Assembly: GCA_036245525.1 (NCBI GenBank)
Contig: BTPG01000004.1
Coordinates: 48,204,323 to 48,268,322 of the forward strand
DNA: 64,000 nucleotides
Direction: 5' to 3'
DNA from: Semisulcospira habei
Lineage: Eukaryota > Mollusca > Gastropoda > Semisulcospiridae
Part shown: piece by piece, positions 53,983 to 63,842 of the stretch
Numbering within the stretch: position 1 is the first letter of the stretch
Layout of the letters: each line of letters begins with the position of its first letter
Program-made: the position numbers and the translations under genes
The notes under the pieces: generated by a model
Told to the model about the DNA's origin: nothing
The model's database searches: none
The model's input: only the letters and a program-made list of their open reading frames with translations

Positions 53983-54320
53983 TGATTTGATCAGTTTTAT
54001 ACATCCATGGTGTTTACACCTTGTACATCTGTCACACGTTTTACATCCAGCACTCAATTTGTTGTGAAATCTTCTTCTTCTTCTCGAATGCTGTCACACT
54101 TGGAGTTTGGCTCTCAAAATGAAATCTGTGGTCTTCTGTAGCACCTCCACAGGCCGTTGTGACATCAGCTTGAGGACATGCATTTGTGTGTGCTGAACAT
54201 AGGTCAATTTGGATCACTGTAACTACTGTATGCTCAATCTCTACTCCAAACTTTGTGTTGGAAACAGATCACAGCTGAGCAGAATTGGTGTTCCATCATA
54301 ATTTGAATGTACTTGTCACG

Positions 54321-54625
54321 CTACAAGATGCATGTAAGACAAGGTCTGTGACAGTCTGGGTGTATAAGCCGATGAATTGTTATTTAACCCGTTCATTGGC
54401 AGTTGAGGCAAATTGTACGCTACAAGATGCATGTAAGACAAGGTCTGTGACAGTCTGGGTGTATAAGCCGATGAATTGTTATTTAACCCGTTCATTGGCA
54501 GTTGAGGCAAATTGTACACTACAAGATGCATGTAAGACAAGGTCTGTGACAGTCTGGGTGTATAAGCCGATGAAACCAACGAATAGTTGTTATTTAACCC
54601 GTTCATTGGTAGTTGAGGCAAATTG
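54321..54625 (+). repeat. 99-bp tandem triplication
   Basis: Units start at 54321, 54420 and 54519, each CTACAAGATGCATGTAAGACAAGG...TTTAACCCGTTCATTGG. The third has a ~9-bp insertion (ACCAACGAA). Because 99 is divisible by three, a repetitive ORF runs across it, but nothing suggests it is translated. Confidence 0.9.
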
Positions 54626-54647
54626 TGTTTCTGCATTTTTTTGTCAG

Positions 54648-54810
54648 TTCAACACCAAAATGTCTTAGCTTTCCCAGGAACATGGATTCAAGGTAGTGTC
54701 AGCAAGAGGCATAGATCCTCAAGAGCCCCCGCAACTGTGGGGGCTCATGAGGATCTGTACCTCTTGCAGTTGGGGGGGTGTTCAGATTTTCTCAGTACTG
54801 AATGGGTTAA
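54648..54810. repeat. hairpin MITE, family H2
   Basis: CAAGAGGCATAGATCCTCAAGAGCCCCCGCAACTG against TGGGGGCTCATGAGGATCTGTACCTCTTG. Ends GAATGGGTTAA (54807-54810), shared with the next element. Confidence 0.75.
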
Positions 54811-54877
54811 CCCCCTTGTTCATGCAACCACCTGTTTTGTACACAGCAATGGTGGCTGCATGCACACAGGGGTTTAA
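54807..54877. repeat. hairpin element, family H4, chained
   Basis: TTAACCCCCTTGTTCATGCAACCACC...GGTGGCTGCATGCACACAGGGGTTTAA, 71 bp, sharing its left TTAA with the H2 element. Confidence 0.75.
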
Positions 54878-55078
54878 TTCTGAACACGGTACAACTTCCC
54901 AAGATGTATTTGTTGTGGATACATGTTGGTGTTTATGCTGTATCAGGACTGTACATTACTCAGGAGCTTGTTTCTCTGCTTGCTTGTAATGTTCACAATT
55001 CATAACCAGTCCAGTGAATCTTTCTGTAAGCTAAATATGTTTGGCGCTTTTGTCATATTCCAGACTGGGATAGATTCG

Positions 55079-55283
55079 TTAACTCATTCTACCCCAACAC
55101 CGAAATCCCCAAATGTTGCCATTGTCCTCTGAAGACAGCATTGCCTTGTAGGACACAGATCAACCATGAAAGTTCAAGGGTGATGCCAGAATAGCTTGGC
55201 GCCCAGCTATTCTAGCATCAGCCTTGAACTATGATGGTCGATCCTTATCTTACTGTGGTGTGTCTGGGGGTAGAAAGAGTTAA
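55079..55283. repeat. hairpin MITE, family H1
   Basis: TTAACTCATTCTACCCC...GGGGGTAGAAAGAGTTAA, 205 bp. The centre AGAATAGCTTGGCGCCCAGCTATTCT has lost one GGCGCC half. Its right TTAA (55280-55283) begins the H3 element. Confidence 0.8.
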
Positions 55284-55360
55284 CTCATTCGAGATGTGCC
55301 GCATCTGGATACGCTGCATTATGCCGCGTATCCAGATGCAGCACGTCTCGAATGAGTTAA
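55280..55360. repeat. near-perfect hairpin MITE, family H3, chained
   Basis: TTAACTCATTCGAGATGTGCCGCATCTGGATACGC..., loop TGCATTATG, then GCGTATCCAGATGCAGC..TCGAATGAGTTAA; 81 bp. Confidence 0.88.
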
Positions 55361-55382
55361 TGTTGCCTGGTGTTGAAATCAG

Positions 55383-55456
55383 TTAATCCCCTTGTGCATG
55401 CAGTCACCTGTATAGTAAACAGTAGCGATGGCTGCATGCATGTACAAGGGGGTTAC
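55383..55456. repeat. hairpin element, family H4
   Basis: TTAATCCCCTTGTGCATGCAGTCACC...GATGGCTGCATGCATGTACAAGGGGGTTA. The last A of TTAA is changed to C. Confidence 0.7.
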
Positions 55457-55987
55457 ATTTTGCACTGCATGGACCAAAGTATTTTTGTGTGCAAAAAATA
55501 GGTCAGTTTCGATCACTATATGTGGGAGGGGGGGGGGGGGGGGGGATGCATTCTGGAAATTTCAGCAAACCGTGTGATTTTTATGTGCCATGAGGGTTTG
55601 CTCAGTGCTAAACTAAAATGCAAGCTTAAAAAGAAAATGTACCAGTGCTCCCAACTGAATATATGCCCTTGCCTCCAGTGCTTGTTTCTGTGAAAATAGC
55701 TATAGACTTAATGATGGATATTGTGTTTTGATAAATTCATAAGCCTGTGAAAGGAATAAATGTCAATGCCAGTAACTAAAGATTTACATTTTATTGCTTG
55801 CAGTGTGTGTGTGTGTGTGTGTGTATGTGCATAATGTGAGTGTGAGGAGGACAAGTAATAACAGGAAACTGTATTTTTCATCGCAAGTTGGTTTGTGTTT
55901 TATAAATGATACACAAAACTGCGAAACACATTTCCAGGTCTGTCTCGACAAATAAATGGACTCGTTGCAGACACACTGTCACACAGA
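55457..55987. other. intergenic, small microsatellites
   Basis: A G-run (55528-55546) and a short (GT)n (55803-55824). No gene is recognised. Confidence 0.45.
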
Positions 55988-56080
55988 TTAACCCTTTGAG
56001 TGTCGGTAGCGGTTTTAGTCACGATGGTTCTTACAGGAATCATCATGACTAAAACCGCTGCCGACACACACATGGGAGTT
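55988..56080. repeat. hairpin element, family H5
   Basis: TTAACCCTTTGAGTGTCGGTAGCGGTTTTAGTCACGATG pairs with CATCATGACTAAAACCGCTGCCGACAC; the right TTAA is eroded to TTAT. Confidence 0.75.
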
Positions 56081-56205
56081 ATAGAATTTTTACTGCTGTT
56101 CTGCCATGATTGATTCATACCGGTTCATATTTTCAGCACATTGCACAGATATCTTCAATGACAACAAGCACACTTAATACACAGTTTCACAGTTGTGTTT
56201 TTTTG

Positions 56206-56412
56206 TTAACCCATTTTAGCGCCGAGTCCCTACAGCAGGAGATTGACCATGATAATTCAAGGGCAGTGCCAGATCAGCTTGGCGCCTTCAGGCGCCAAGC
56301 TCATCTGGCACTACCCTTGAATTATCATAATCCATCTCCTACAACTGGTACATAGTCGTTTGACAATGCCTCCAAAAGTTTGGAAATGGGGTTGTGGGGT
56401 TAAGAGGGTTAA
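56206..56412. repeat. hairpin MITE, family H1, reverse orientation
   Basis: TTAACCCATTTTAGCGCC...CCAAAAGTTTGG...GGGGTTAAGAGGGTTAA. The stem around GGCGCCTTCAGGCGCC is about 65 nt. Its right TTAA (56409-56412) is the left end of an H2 element. Confidence 0.8.
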
Positions 56413-56552
56413 TTCAACGCCAAAGAGCCCAAGCTGTCCCAGAAGCATGGATTCAAAGTGGTGCCAGCAAGAGGTCTGGTGAGCCCCCACAACTCCAGGG
56501 ATCTGTTTCTTGCAGTTGGATAGTGTACATGCATACTTTTCCAAGGGGTTAA
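56409..56552. repeat. hairpin element, family H2, chained
   Basis: TTAATTCAACGCCAAAGAGCCC...TTTTCCAAGGGGTTAA. The central stem is eroded (CAAGAGGTCTGGTGAGCCCCCACAACTCCAGGGATCTGTTTCTTG). Confidence 0.65.
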
Positions 56553-57354
56553 TACGATCACCCACATTTAACCCCTTGTGTGTGTATCTATGGGGACTGT
56601 ATACTAATTGGGTGCCATATACAGTACTGGTGTCTCAGGAGTCACGATTATTGCATTTTTTTTTACATGTTTTGTGCATTATGGGAGGCCGTACGCATTT
56701 TTGTGATGTGTCTGCGTACACACATGCATCTTTGAGACGACCCCTATAACCACAAACTCAGCTTGAGGAACAATTTGAGTCTGAATAACACCAGCAAGAT
56801 GCTTAGATTTTCAGGAGTCCCTTAGGCAGCCAAGGCTCATGAGTATCAATGCCAATTGCTTCTTGCGACAGGGGGCAAAGGTCGACCAGAGCCAATGATC
56901 ACACTTCTGCTGTAGCTCTACCTCCATAATTTTCACAAATGAAGCAATTGTATGGTGATTCGGTGTGATGGTGGTGGGGGAGGGGGGGGGGGGGGAAGGC
57001 ACAGGGATGAGGGTGACCCAGCCCTGGATTGGGGGGAGGAATGAGGGTGACTGAGCACTAGAACATAGACTGTGCTGACAGAAATGTCAATCTTTTCTAA
57101 CAAGTAAATTTTTAAACTTCCACCCTAGTCATCCCATGTTATGGTGTGTTCACATAACAGGTTCTTAGAGTAAGTGTCACGCACTGTTTTCACGTCATAT
57201 GCTTTTTTAGCTGTGTGGACATGCACGCAAAACTGAAAACGCCAGCATGAACCCTGTGGTTGCATGTACAAGGACGTTGATCCTTTCAGCCCCACATCAA
57301 TATTCAGTCACTACACAACCACTCAATCTCATCTTTGCAGCCCGCCATGAGATG

Positions 57355-57402
57355 GCCTTAGTCGCCTGCTCGGCGTTAAACCCCAATAACCAAATCATCT
57401 TT
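57355..57402 (+). mobile_element. SINE 3' tail fragment
   Basis: GATGGCCTTAGTCGCCTGCTCGGCGTTAAACCCCAATAACC resembles the tail of the tRNA-derived SINE at 24179 (CTCGGTGCTGTGGACGTTAAACCC). No tRNA-like head remains. Confidence 0.5.
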
Positions 57403-57480
57403 GCAGCACAACAATGCATTACAATGTACTAAATCACAACTTCAGCCTTCCACTGAATGAACTGAACATTATGGCCATTA

Positions 57481-57696
57481 TTAACCCATTACATCCTGAG
57501 GCTGATTTTTTAACATTAATTGCGTATTGCCCTATGAAGGCTACATTACAGATTTGGTGATGGATCAACCATTTTAGTTCAAGGGTGGTGCCAGAATAGC
57601 TTGGCGCCTGAGGCGCCAAGCTATTCTGGCACCACCCTTAAACTATCATAGTCAAAATAATTTCAAGCAGCAGTGTATTAGGATGTTAAGGGTTAA
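57481..57696. repeat. hairpin MITE, family H1
   Basis: TTAACCCATTACATCCTGA...AGGATGTTAAGGGTTAA. Inner arms AGTTCAAGGGTGGTGCCAGAATAGCTTGGCGCC and its complement are nearly perfect. Confidence 0.82.
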
Positions 57697-57944
57697 AATG
57701 CCTTCAGTAACTTGTCAAAGGCTGCAGATTGTTTGGTTCATCACTTAAGAGATTTAGCAATTCATTGGACCTAATAATTTAATTCATATGTTGTGCATGG
57801 TGAAAATGCATCCCCTTTACATTTGCTGGTGATTTATTTAGTGTACATACATCTAAGATAGTGTTTGATAGTGTCACAACCACAGTATTAAAGTCATCTG
57901 CCCCAAACAATCTCTTGGATGCGTACTGATGCTTGGAGGGTGCA

Positions 57945-58157
57945 GCATGTGACTTTGGTCCATGGCCACATTTCCAAAATTTTGGAGGTGTCACTTAACG
58001 ATTATGTACCAGGTGCAGGAGATGGATGGACCATGATAATCAAGGGTAGTGCCAGTTTAGCTTGGCGCCTGAAGGTGCCAAGCTAATATGGCATTACCCT
58101 TGAATTACCATAGTCCATCCATCTCCTGCTGGAGGTTGTTGGGGCTAAATGGGTTAA
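57945..58157. repeat. hairpin MITE, family H1
   Basis: The left end is eroded; CCAAAATTTTGG, GCAGGAGATGGATGGACC and the GGCGCC-type centre are kept. The right end GGGGCTAAATGGGTTAA (58154-58157) is shared with the next hairpin. Confidence 0.72.
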
Positions 58158-58253
58158 CCCATTCCTAGTTGCAGAGGTGTCATATAGCATTGCCGCCAGC
58201 AACATTATATGACACTTTCCGACTATTGATGCAGGGCAGCTTGCATGAGTTAA
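58154..58253. repeat. hairpin element, family H6, chained
   Basis: TTAACCCATTCCTAGTTGCAGAGGTGTCATATAGCATTG...CAACATTATATGACAC...GCATGAGTTAA. The stem is GTGTCATATA/TATATGACAC-like. TTAA on both sides. Confidence 0.6.
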
Positions 58254-58682
58254 TTACAAAATTTCCTCATAATTACGTTTTCACTTGAATATATGAAATC
58301 CTTCATATATATTTAAAACTGTCTGCTTGCAGAAGACCATAGAACCAAAATGGGCCACAATTGGCCCGCGCACCGCTGTGCACAGGCTAGCTATGGCGGA
58401 TGTAGGACCGGTGACCTTCTGCATACTGGCCATGTACATATACGCCAACAGAAATTAAATTACAATATCAACAGATATACAGCATGCCTGGTTTGGAAAA
58501 GGTCCTCAGAGCGTCATTTTTATTTTTTTAATTAATGGATGAAATTCCGCAATACTTAGAGTCTTTAAAGGGATTTTCTTTATTTTAATAATAGAACACT
58601 GTGAAGCCCTTCAACAAACTCCATCATTCTAATGCTGTTTGGAGGAAATTCCAGAAGAAAACTGTTCCACAAAGTGATAGGT

Positions 58683-58746
58683 TTAAACCTTTGTGCAAGC
58701 AGCCACAACACTGTTTACAGGCAGCTACAAACACACGAGGGTTAAA
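58683..58746. repeat. hairpin element, family H4, eroded
   Basis: AACCTTTGTGCAAGCAGCCACAACACTGTTTACAGGCAGCTACAAACACACGAGGGTTAAA; weaker pairing than the other H4 copies. Confidence 0.5.
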
Positions 58747-58802
58747 TATACAATTTCTTCATTGCTACATAGTCTGTAAGTCCGTTGATGAGTTTTGAAC
58801 AT

Positions 58803-58907
58803 TTATTTTTGCACATGCTGATTAATCTGCTGCTCGATTTCCCGCATGCTAGCCAACACCGATGACAGTTTGTCTTCGTTCATCTCAAAACGCACAACAT
58901 CTGCTGC
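58803..58907 (-). CDS. COMMD1: COMMD1 coding exon 3
   Basis: 35 codons from AADVVRFEMNEDK to QHVQK and TAA (58803-58805), after acceptor TTGTTACAG. It is the C-terminal helix and last strand of the COMM domain. Short enough to be missed by ORF searches. Confidence 0.93.
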   Translation of the reverse strand, partial: AADVVRFEMNEDKLSSVLASMREIEQQINQHVQK

Positions 58908-61607
58908 CTGTAACAAGAGAAAAGCTTGGGTGATTATGCAAAACGGATACAGTCAATAGTGAATCCAACCCCCTATCCACAATTTCAGCAAAAATAAACA
59001 CAAACCGAAGGCACATGCTCTTGCAAAGTGCAGTTATTGTTAAGAATGTCACACAAAAAGGACACGGCATCACAGAGATGTTTGAGCAAAGGATTAATGC
59101 ACTGACGCACCAAGATAAACCGGTGCTATCCTTTAACTGTGATGACCAGTCCAACTTTTGTTGTTGTGTTATGTGAATGCGTGAATGTTTTCAGTTGCAA
59201 AGTAAGATGTGCCACAGACAGATATACATTAGATGAAGTTAGCAATAATGACATGCTGCATACAGATATCATGCAGCAAATGAAGTCTGCATTCGAGACA
59301 GACACGAACGGCTATGCGGCAAATGAAGACAGCATTCAAGACATGCTGCACATATGCAGCATGTCTCAAATGCCATCTTCATTTGCCGCATAGCCGTTTG
59401 CTGGAACACTAACTTCATTTGCCGTGTATCAGTGTTTGGCACAACGCAAATGGGTTCACATTTAATTTGACCTCATGTATCTCTCCTCCTGTTCCCCTTA
59501 AACATCCTTACCTGATCTCTTTTCAAGTTGTCAGCTATTTGCAATTCCATTATGGCCGAAGGTGCATTGATCTGACTGACATGTCGCGCCTGTGATTTTA
59601 AGTCTATTCTCCACGACACTTTCTGTAGCATGTTGCCCCACATAGTCTGTGATATTATGCTCTCGTGGATCTTGGTTTTGTTAGATTTCCAGAATTTACG
59701 CACAGCAGTTATCTGTTCTTCATTCAGAGGAGCATCTCGTTTCTTGGACTGAGCACTGAGAAATGCCTCAAGCTGGGTCATATCCATGTCAGCTGACACC
59801 ATACTCTGGGAAATAAAAATATGTATTAAAACATATCATGCCTATGGTAATAAACCAATGTCATGTAGTCTCTCATGCTAAGGATTAAAAACTACAAAGT
59901 AACATTCAGTGCTGCTGAGGGTAATTTAGAGAAGTACAGTTTGAGAAGCACTGCTAATGCCATATCTGTTGGAAAGAAGTACCCAACGGAGAAAGAAACA
60001 CGCTTAGAAAAAACGGTACAACACAATTTATTAATATTTCGGGTAAATACCCTTTGACAAAATAGACAAACAAACAGAGACATTAGCCGCTACTTATCTT
60101 CATATGCAGAAGGAATGTGGCAACTCATATCTGTTGGGCACAGAAAGATTTGACAGTATAATGCTACTTGATAAATGCTGAGGAAGGAGCAGTAGAACGA
60201 TTCCTAGGATCGTATTAAACACCAAGATATCCATACACATTCATCTTTCTCACATATATATACTTCTCACATATCGGTACCTGGAACAGTCAGTATCCCT
60301 ACCCCTATTCATAAATGTCCAATGCTCCTCTCTTTCAAACACATCTCAAATCACACTTGTTCAACATTGCTTTTGACTATAGTCCATCCCTCCCCCCCCC
60401 CCCCCCACCTCCAATTCTGCACAGTCATCACCACTGTGTGTGTTAGCTTTTTAAGTCTTTTCTATTTATAACTTTAGGAGATTTTTTAGGATGGGATGCG
60501 GAGGTGCACTTTCAATAGCATTCAGATGACATCACAGGTGGGCAGGCCTCACATGCTGGCAGTGAAGTAATAAGATAAAAGTTATGTCATGTCTAGTTAC
60601 ACTAAACTCGCGGCAGTGTGCTTTGGGCACAAAGCGCTACATATGTGTGTGTGTGTATGTATGTGTGTATGTATGTAAACACAAAAATCTCTGATGTTTG
60701 TGTGCATGATAGCTTGAAAATTTAGGAAATACTTACATCAAGGGGTATCTAAGAAAGCCTCCAAGCATACTGAAATTGGACATCTCATTGACACATCTGA
60801 ATAACTGTTTATAGAAATTTGGTTGACCAACATTCAAGCTTAAGAATTGTAATTTTTGTCACATGCACTTGAATTATTTTATATAGCTAGCTTGGAGAAA
60901 GACATTGGACGAGTTCATCAGCAGTTATGCACCTATTCAACTTTTTCGACAGAGAATAATTCATTGCAGAAAAAAATGTCCCCCCAAAAAATCCTCAACT
61001 TCTGGGAAGAATTAGTGATGACGTAAAAGCGAAAGATATGTTAGTGTCATACAATGTTCCTGAACTGTTATAATGCCATTGTTATACGTGAGTCGAGGCA
61101 ATGCGCACTCTCGCTCTCTCTGACAACTTGATTTAAAAAGACCGTCTCTCTCTCTTACTTATGATGTCAGTCTATGTAAAAAAAACAAAAAAGGGAAAAT
61201 GCATGCAAGCTCACGAGACTTTGTGGGCATGGGTCATCCCATCTTCTTAGTTCTTCTAGCGTATCAGCGCTTTGAACTATTGTTAGAATATCTGCTGAAC
61301 AAATCTTCATTTATTATTATCATTATTATCTCAGCTCTCCGTATGATTGTGCAGTGTCCCGAGAGTGCTGAGGGCGACCCGTCTGTGATGTGAGCCTGTC
61401 AGCGCTCCGCCCACTGAACAGTACACCAGTGGCACGTACCTTTAACAAACCTCGACATCTGGCCACGGTGTGCTCAAAATCATCTTGAGGTGTATCGGGG
61501 TATATCTGTTCTTTCAAAAATTCTTCTGTTATTTCAGATTGTCCGAAGTAGTTTCTGCGAGCCAGTCCATTTAACAAAGCCAAGAAACTTTTCGCGTCGT
61601 CTGCCAT
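58803..61607 (-). CDS. COMMD1: COMM domain-containing protein 1, complete three-exon gene
   Basis: Coding exons 61607-61440, 59805-59512 and 58907-58803 join in phase 0 at both introns and encode 188 residues; human COMMD1 is 190. COMMD1 is a subunit of the COMMD/CCDC22/CCDC93 (Commander) complex, which works with WASH and retriever in endosomal recycling, and in copper handling and NF-kB turnover. An N-terminal helical domain (about 1-115; LLNGLARRNYFGQSEITEEFL, MDMTQLEAFLSAQSKK, VRKFWKSNKTKIHES) is followed by the COMM domain (about 118-188; VSWRIDLKSQARHV, VVRFEMNEDKLSSVLASMREIEQQI). Splice sites are AAG|GTACGT, CCCAG|AGT, CAG|GTAAGG and TTACAG|GCA. It lies head to head with INTS7, 434 bp away. 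Confidence 0.95.
59307..59396. repeat. long hairpin in COMMD1 intron 2, family H10
   Basis: Arms CGGCTATGCGGCAAATGAAG...CATGCTGC and GCAGCATG...CTTCATTTGCCGCATAGCCG of about 40 nt around CATA. The flanks repeat GCAAATGAAGT motifs. An intronic inverted repeat like this would fold in the pre-mRNA. Confidence 0.75.
59512..59805 (-). CDS. COMMD1: COMMD1 coding exon 2
   Basis: 98 codons, SMVSADMDMTQ to ADNLKRDQ. It bridges the helical domain and the start of the COMM domain, including the conserved SWR tryptophan. The ATG at 59800-59802 is an internal methionine, not a start. Confidence 0.93.
59976..60140. repeat. half-length H7 element in COMMD1 intron 1
   Basis: GAAGTACCCAACGGAGAAAGAAACACGC...CGGGTAAATACCCTTTGACAAAATAGACAAAC..TTAGCCGCTACTTATC...GTTGGGCA. 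It is the inverted match of the right half of the element at 41632-41868. Most of the second arm is missing. Confidence 0.7.
60290..60650 (+). mobile_element. L2-like LINE 3' end remnant in COMMD1 intron 1
   Basis: Degenerate coding end (CTCTCTTTCAAACACATCTCAAATCACACTTGTTCAAC, the usual SFKTHLKSHLFN), then GTGTGTTAGCTTTTTAAG as in the LINE tail at 8765, and GGCACAAAGCGCTACATA. Confidence 0.5.
61440..61607 (-). CDS. COMMD1: COMMD1 coding exon 1
   Basis: 56 codons, MADDAKSFLALLNG to VARCRGLLK. The start ATG at 61605-61607 is preceded by CAAA (AAATGG context). Upstream in-frame codons run into the (CA)n tract and are not coding. Confidence 0.93.
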
Positions 61608-61653
61608 TTTGCACCGTGGATCATGTGATCTGAAGTCAGACCAACAACCCCCC

Positions 61654-61687
<34 letters not shown>

Positions 61688-62041
61688 CCCCCCCCCCCCC
61701 CCCCCAAAAAAAAAAAGTAACATTAAAAAAAGAAGATTAAATTAAATAACGATGTTTGTCTATGTGGTTTAGCACACTTTAAAAACTTACCGCTAAACTG
61801 CATATTCACTCAGAATAAATATTTAGTAATTTTGACGATAATTCAGTATGTTGGCCTGTTTTATAATAAGTCAGATCAATCTTGTAAAGCGCTTAGAGCA
61901 CCATTCATTTGGAGGTTTAAGCGCTATATAAATGTACATTATTATTATTATTATTAATTATCTGGCACAACATTTCAGGGTGTCATAATGCAGCTGCGAA
62001 AGAGCACTTTAATGACTGTAATGGTCAACTAAAAATCTGGA
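61608..62041. promoter_or_regulatory. probable bidirectional promoter of COMMD1 and INTS7
   Basis: 434 bp between divergent start codons. It contains (CA)n (61656-61683), a C16 run then A-run (61686-61716), and an L2-like 3' end with (ATT)n at about 61878-61960. No TATA box is obvious for either gene, as is usual for divergent housekeeping promoters. Actual start sites are unknown. Confidence 0.5.
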
Positions 62042-62135
62042 ATGGCGACAGCCATGCGATCTGCGAGTTTCGTCGATGGAGTTTCAGCTGAACAAGAACA
62101 AGATGCTAATTCAGCGCTCACGGAACTAGACAAAG
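62042..62135 (+). CDS. INTS7: Integrator complex subunit 7, first coding exon (partial gene)
   Basis: ATG at 62042 gives MATAMRSASFVDGVSAEQEQ, then DANSALTELDK and one base of a split glycine codon before the donor G|GTTATT (62136). The EQE-DANSAL-ELDKG motif matches the N-terminus of animal INTS7 from memory. INTS7 is an alpha-helical-repeat subunit of the Integrator complex, which cleaves snRNA and paused nascent RNAs. The remaining ~900 residues are not in the window, so intron 1 exceeds 1.86 kb. Confidence 0.82.
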
Positions 62136-62227
62136 GTTATTTTTCAAACTTGTTCTGATATAAGTACGTGATGTGAAGGCAAGTTGAAATTCTGCCAACC
62201 TGATGCTACCCCTTGACTGTCGCTTCC

Positions 62228-62310
62228 ACAGCCCTTCATCTACAATACAATACAATAATACTTTATTAATCCCTCATGGGGAAATTCACTGTCTGCCCAT
62301 ACAACACATG
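62228..62310 (-). mobile_element. LINE/SINE 3' end with (TTGTA)n tail, minus strand
   Basis: The reverse complement reads GTGAATTTCCCCATGAGGGATTAATAAAGTATTATTGTATTGTATTG. It has the same end type as the fragment nested in the Gypsy element at 31806. Confidence 0.6.
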
Positions 62311-63842
62311 GCATCATTATTCTTAATCTGCTTACAGATGACTGACAGACTGGAATATTTGGAAAGTGTGCATAAGAAAGAAAACATTGACAAAAGGATT
62401 GATGAGACCATTGCAGGAAGCAGAAGAGAGAGGAAAGAGAAAGTTGAATAATGATGGACTAACAAATGAAATTTTACCAGAACAGTATGCACACTGCTTA
62501 TAGGTGAAAGCAGGCTTGATGATAGTGTCTTCTTTAGAGGCTTCTCTTGAATAATCTTAAGATTTCCTGTGTGCAAGTCAGAAGGTGTAAAGTTATGTAC
62601 AAACACTTGAAAAGTTGCAACAGCCCTCTTTGAAAATCACATAAACATTACTAGTTTTATATAATGGCTGTGCTTGTTAGTGGGATTGGTATGCATACTT
62701 ATTTTTTTCCCAAGAGTTTGTGATTTGCCCTTGTGAGACCAAAAATATATTTGCTGAAGGTGTAAAGTTATGTGTTCAATCTTGTCAATGTAATTGAATT
62801 TGTGCCAAATCTCGGCTCAGTTTGTAAAAATTTACTTATTTTCTATTGGAATAGTTAACAGCAGATAAAAGTCATCTAGTGTAGTCATTTTTAGCTTACA
62901 GAAGCTGTATTTGATTGCATGAGATAAAAAATGAGAATAACATTGCAGTGAAGGTGTATTGAACAACTTTGTCAGTATTCAGAACTATGTAAACATTATT
63001 TTTTCAATTGGCTTTTGCACTTAAATTAAATTATAGACTTGTTTCTGTGCATTTAGCATAATATTTTAAAATTATTTCTCCAAGTAGAATAAAAAATTAG
63101 TGGCTTTTGCCTTTGGAAATTACGTTGTAAAGTTATGTTCAAACAGCTTTTATGGTGTAAAAGGTTGCAATTTCCACTAACACACTTTATTTATAGACAT
63201 ACCATTTATTCTGGTTGGGGAACATACTTTGAAACATACAAATTCAAAAAATTGCTTACAGCTTGTGCTTGTTGTGAAGTGTTAAATGTGTGACATTGTA
63301 AATGTTATGTTCAAACTTTAAACTTCAAAGTTCAATAACAACCAAACTGCAAATAACATAAAAATTTTACTTAGTGTCAATGTTTATGTATGCAAAGGTA
63401 CATCAGATTTATATGAAATATTAAAATTATTTTGCTTTTGAAAATGCAGGGTGCTTGTCACACCATTTGGACACCCAGTCGTACTCTTGACCATTTATAT
63501 CAACAATGACAGTACCCCCAAGGAAAGAGAAAAAATTAAGGGAGGAGATGAGAGGGTGCAGGGAGGAGAGGAAAATTTGATGATAGACTACAGAGCTTTG
63601 AAGATCGTCACCAGAAAACCAGAGTTGTTGGTGCTACTGCAGCACAACAGGATGCTTCTGCCACGCAAGCAGGGGCAGACAATTGACAGTATGACAGCCC
63701 ACACAAAAAGCCTTCAATTGTAAATATGTGTACATAAAGCGATGCTAGACATTCATCTTCAGCAACTTTATATTCCTCTTTGTCTTGTCATCATTCTTCT
63801 TGCTCATTGAGCACTGAGCAAGGTGTTCCGCTCGAGTGCACG
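62311..63842. other. probable INTS7 intron 1, no confirmed exon
   Basis: AT-rich. Two weak exon-like stretches follow acceptor-like sequences: CTTACAG|ATGACTGACAG at 62338 (MTDRLEYLESVHKKENIDKR..., stop 62451) and AATGCAG|GGTGCTTG at 63448 (frame to 63723). Neither resembles INTS7. They could be chance or belong to a retroposed sequence. Confidence 0.35.

Noticed and set aside
54285..54668. 127-codon ORF with three 33-residue repeats
   Set aside because: It is a 99-bp DNA triplication containing transposon-end sequence; no sign of translation.
34982..58253. CRISPR-like array of repeats
   Set aside because: Repeats are irregularly spaced, palindromic, of several families and flanked by TTAA; the DNA is eukaryotic.
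59139..59393. 84-codon ORF in COMMD1 intron 2
   Set aside because: It runs through a foldback repeat inside an intron of the opposite-strand gene and matches nothing recognised.
62203..62451. Second coding exon of INTS7
   Set aside because: The peptide (DRLEYLESVHKKENIDKR...) does not resemble the INTS7 sequence expected after ELDKG, and part of the frame is a LINE tail.
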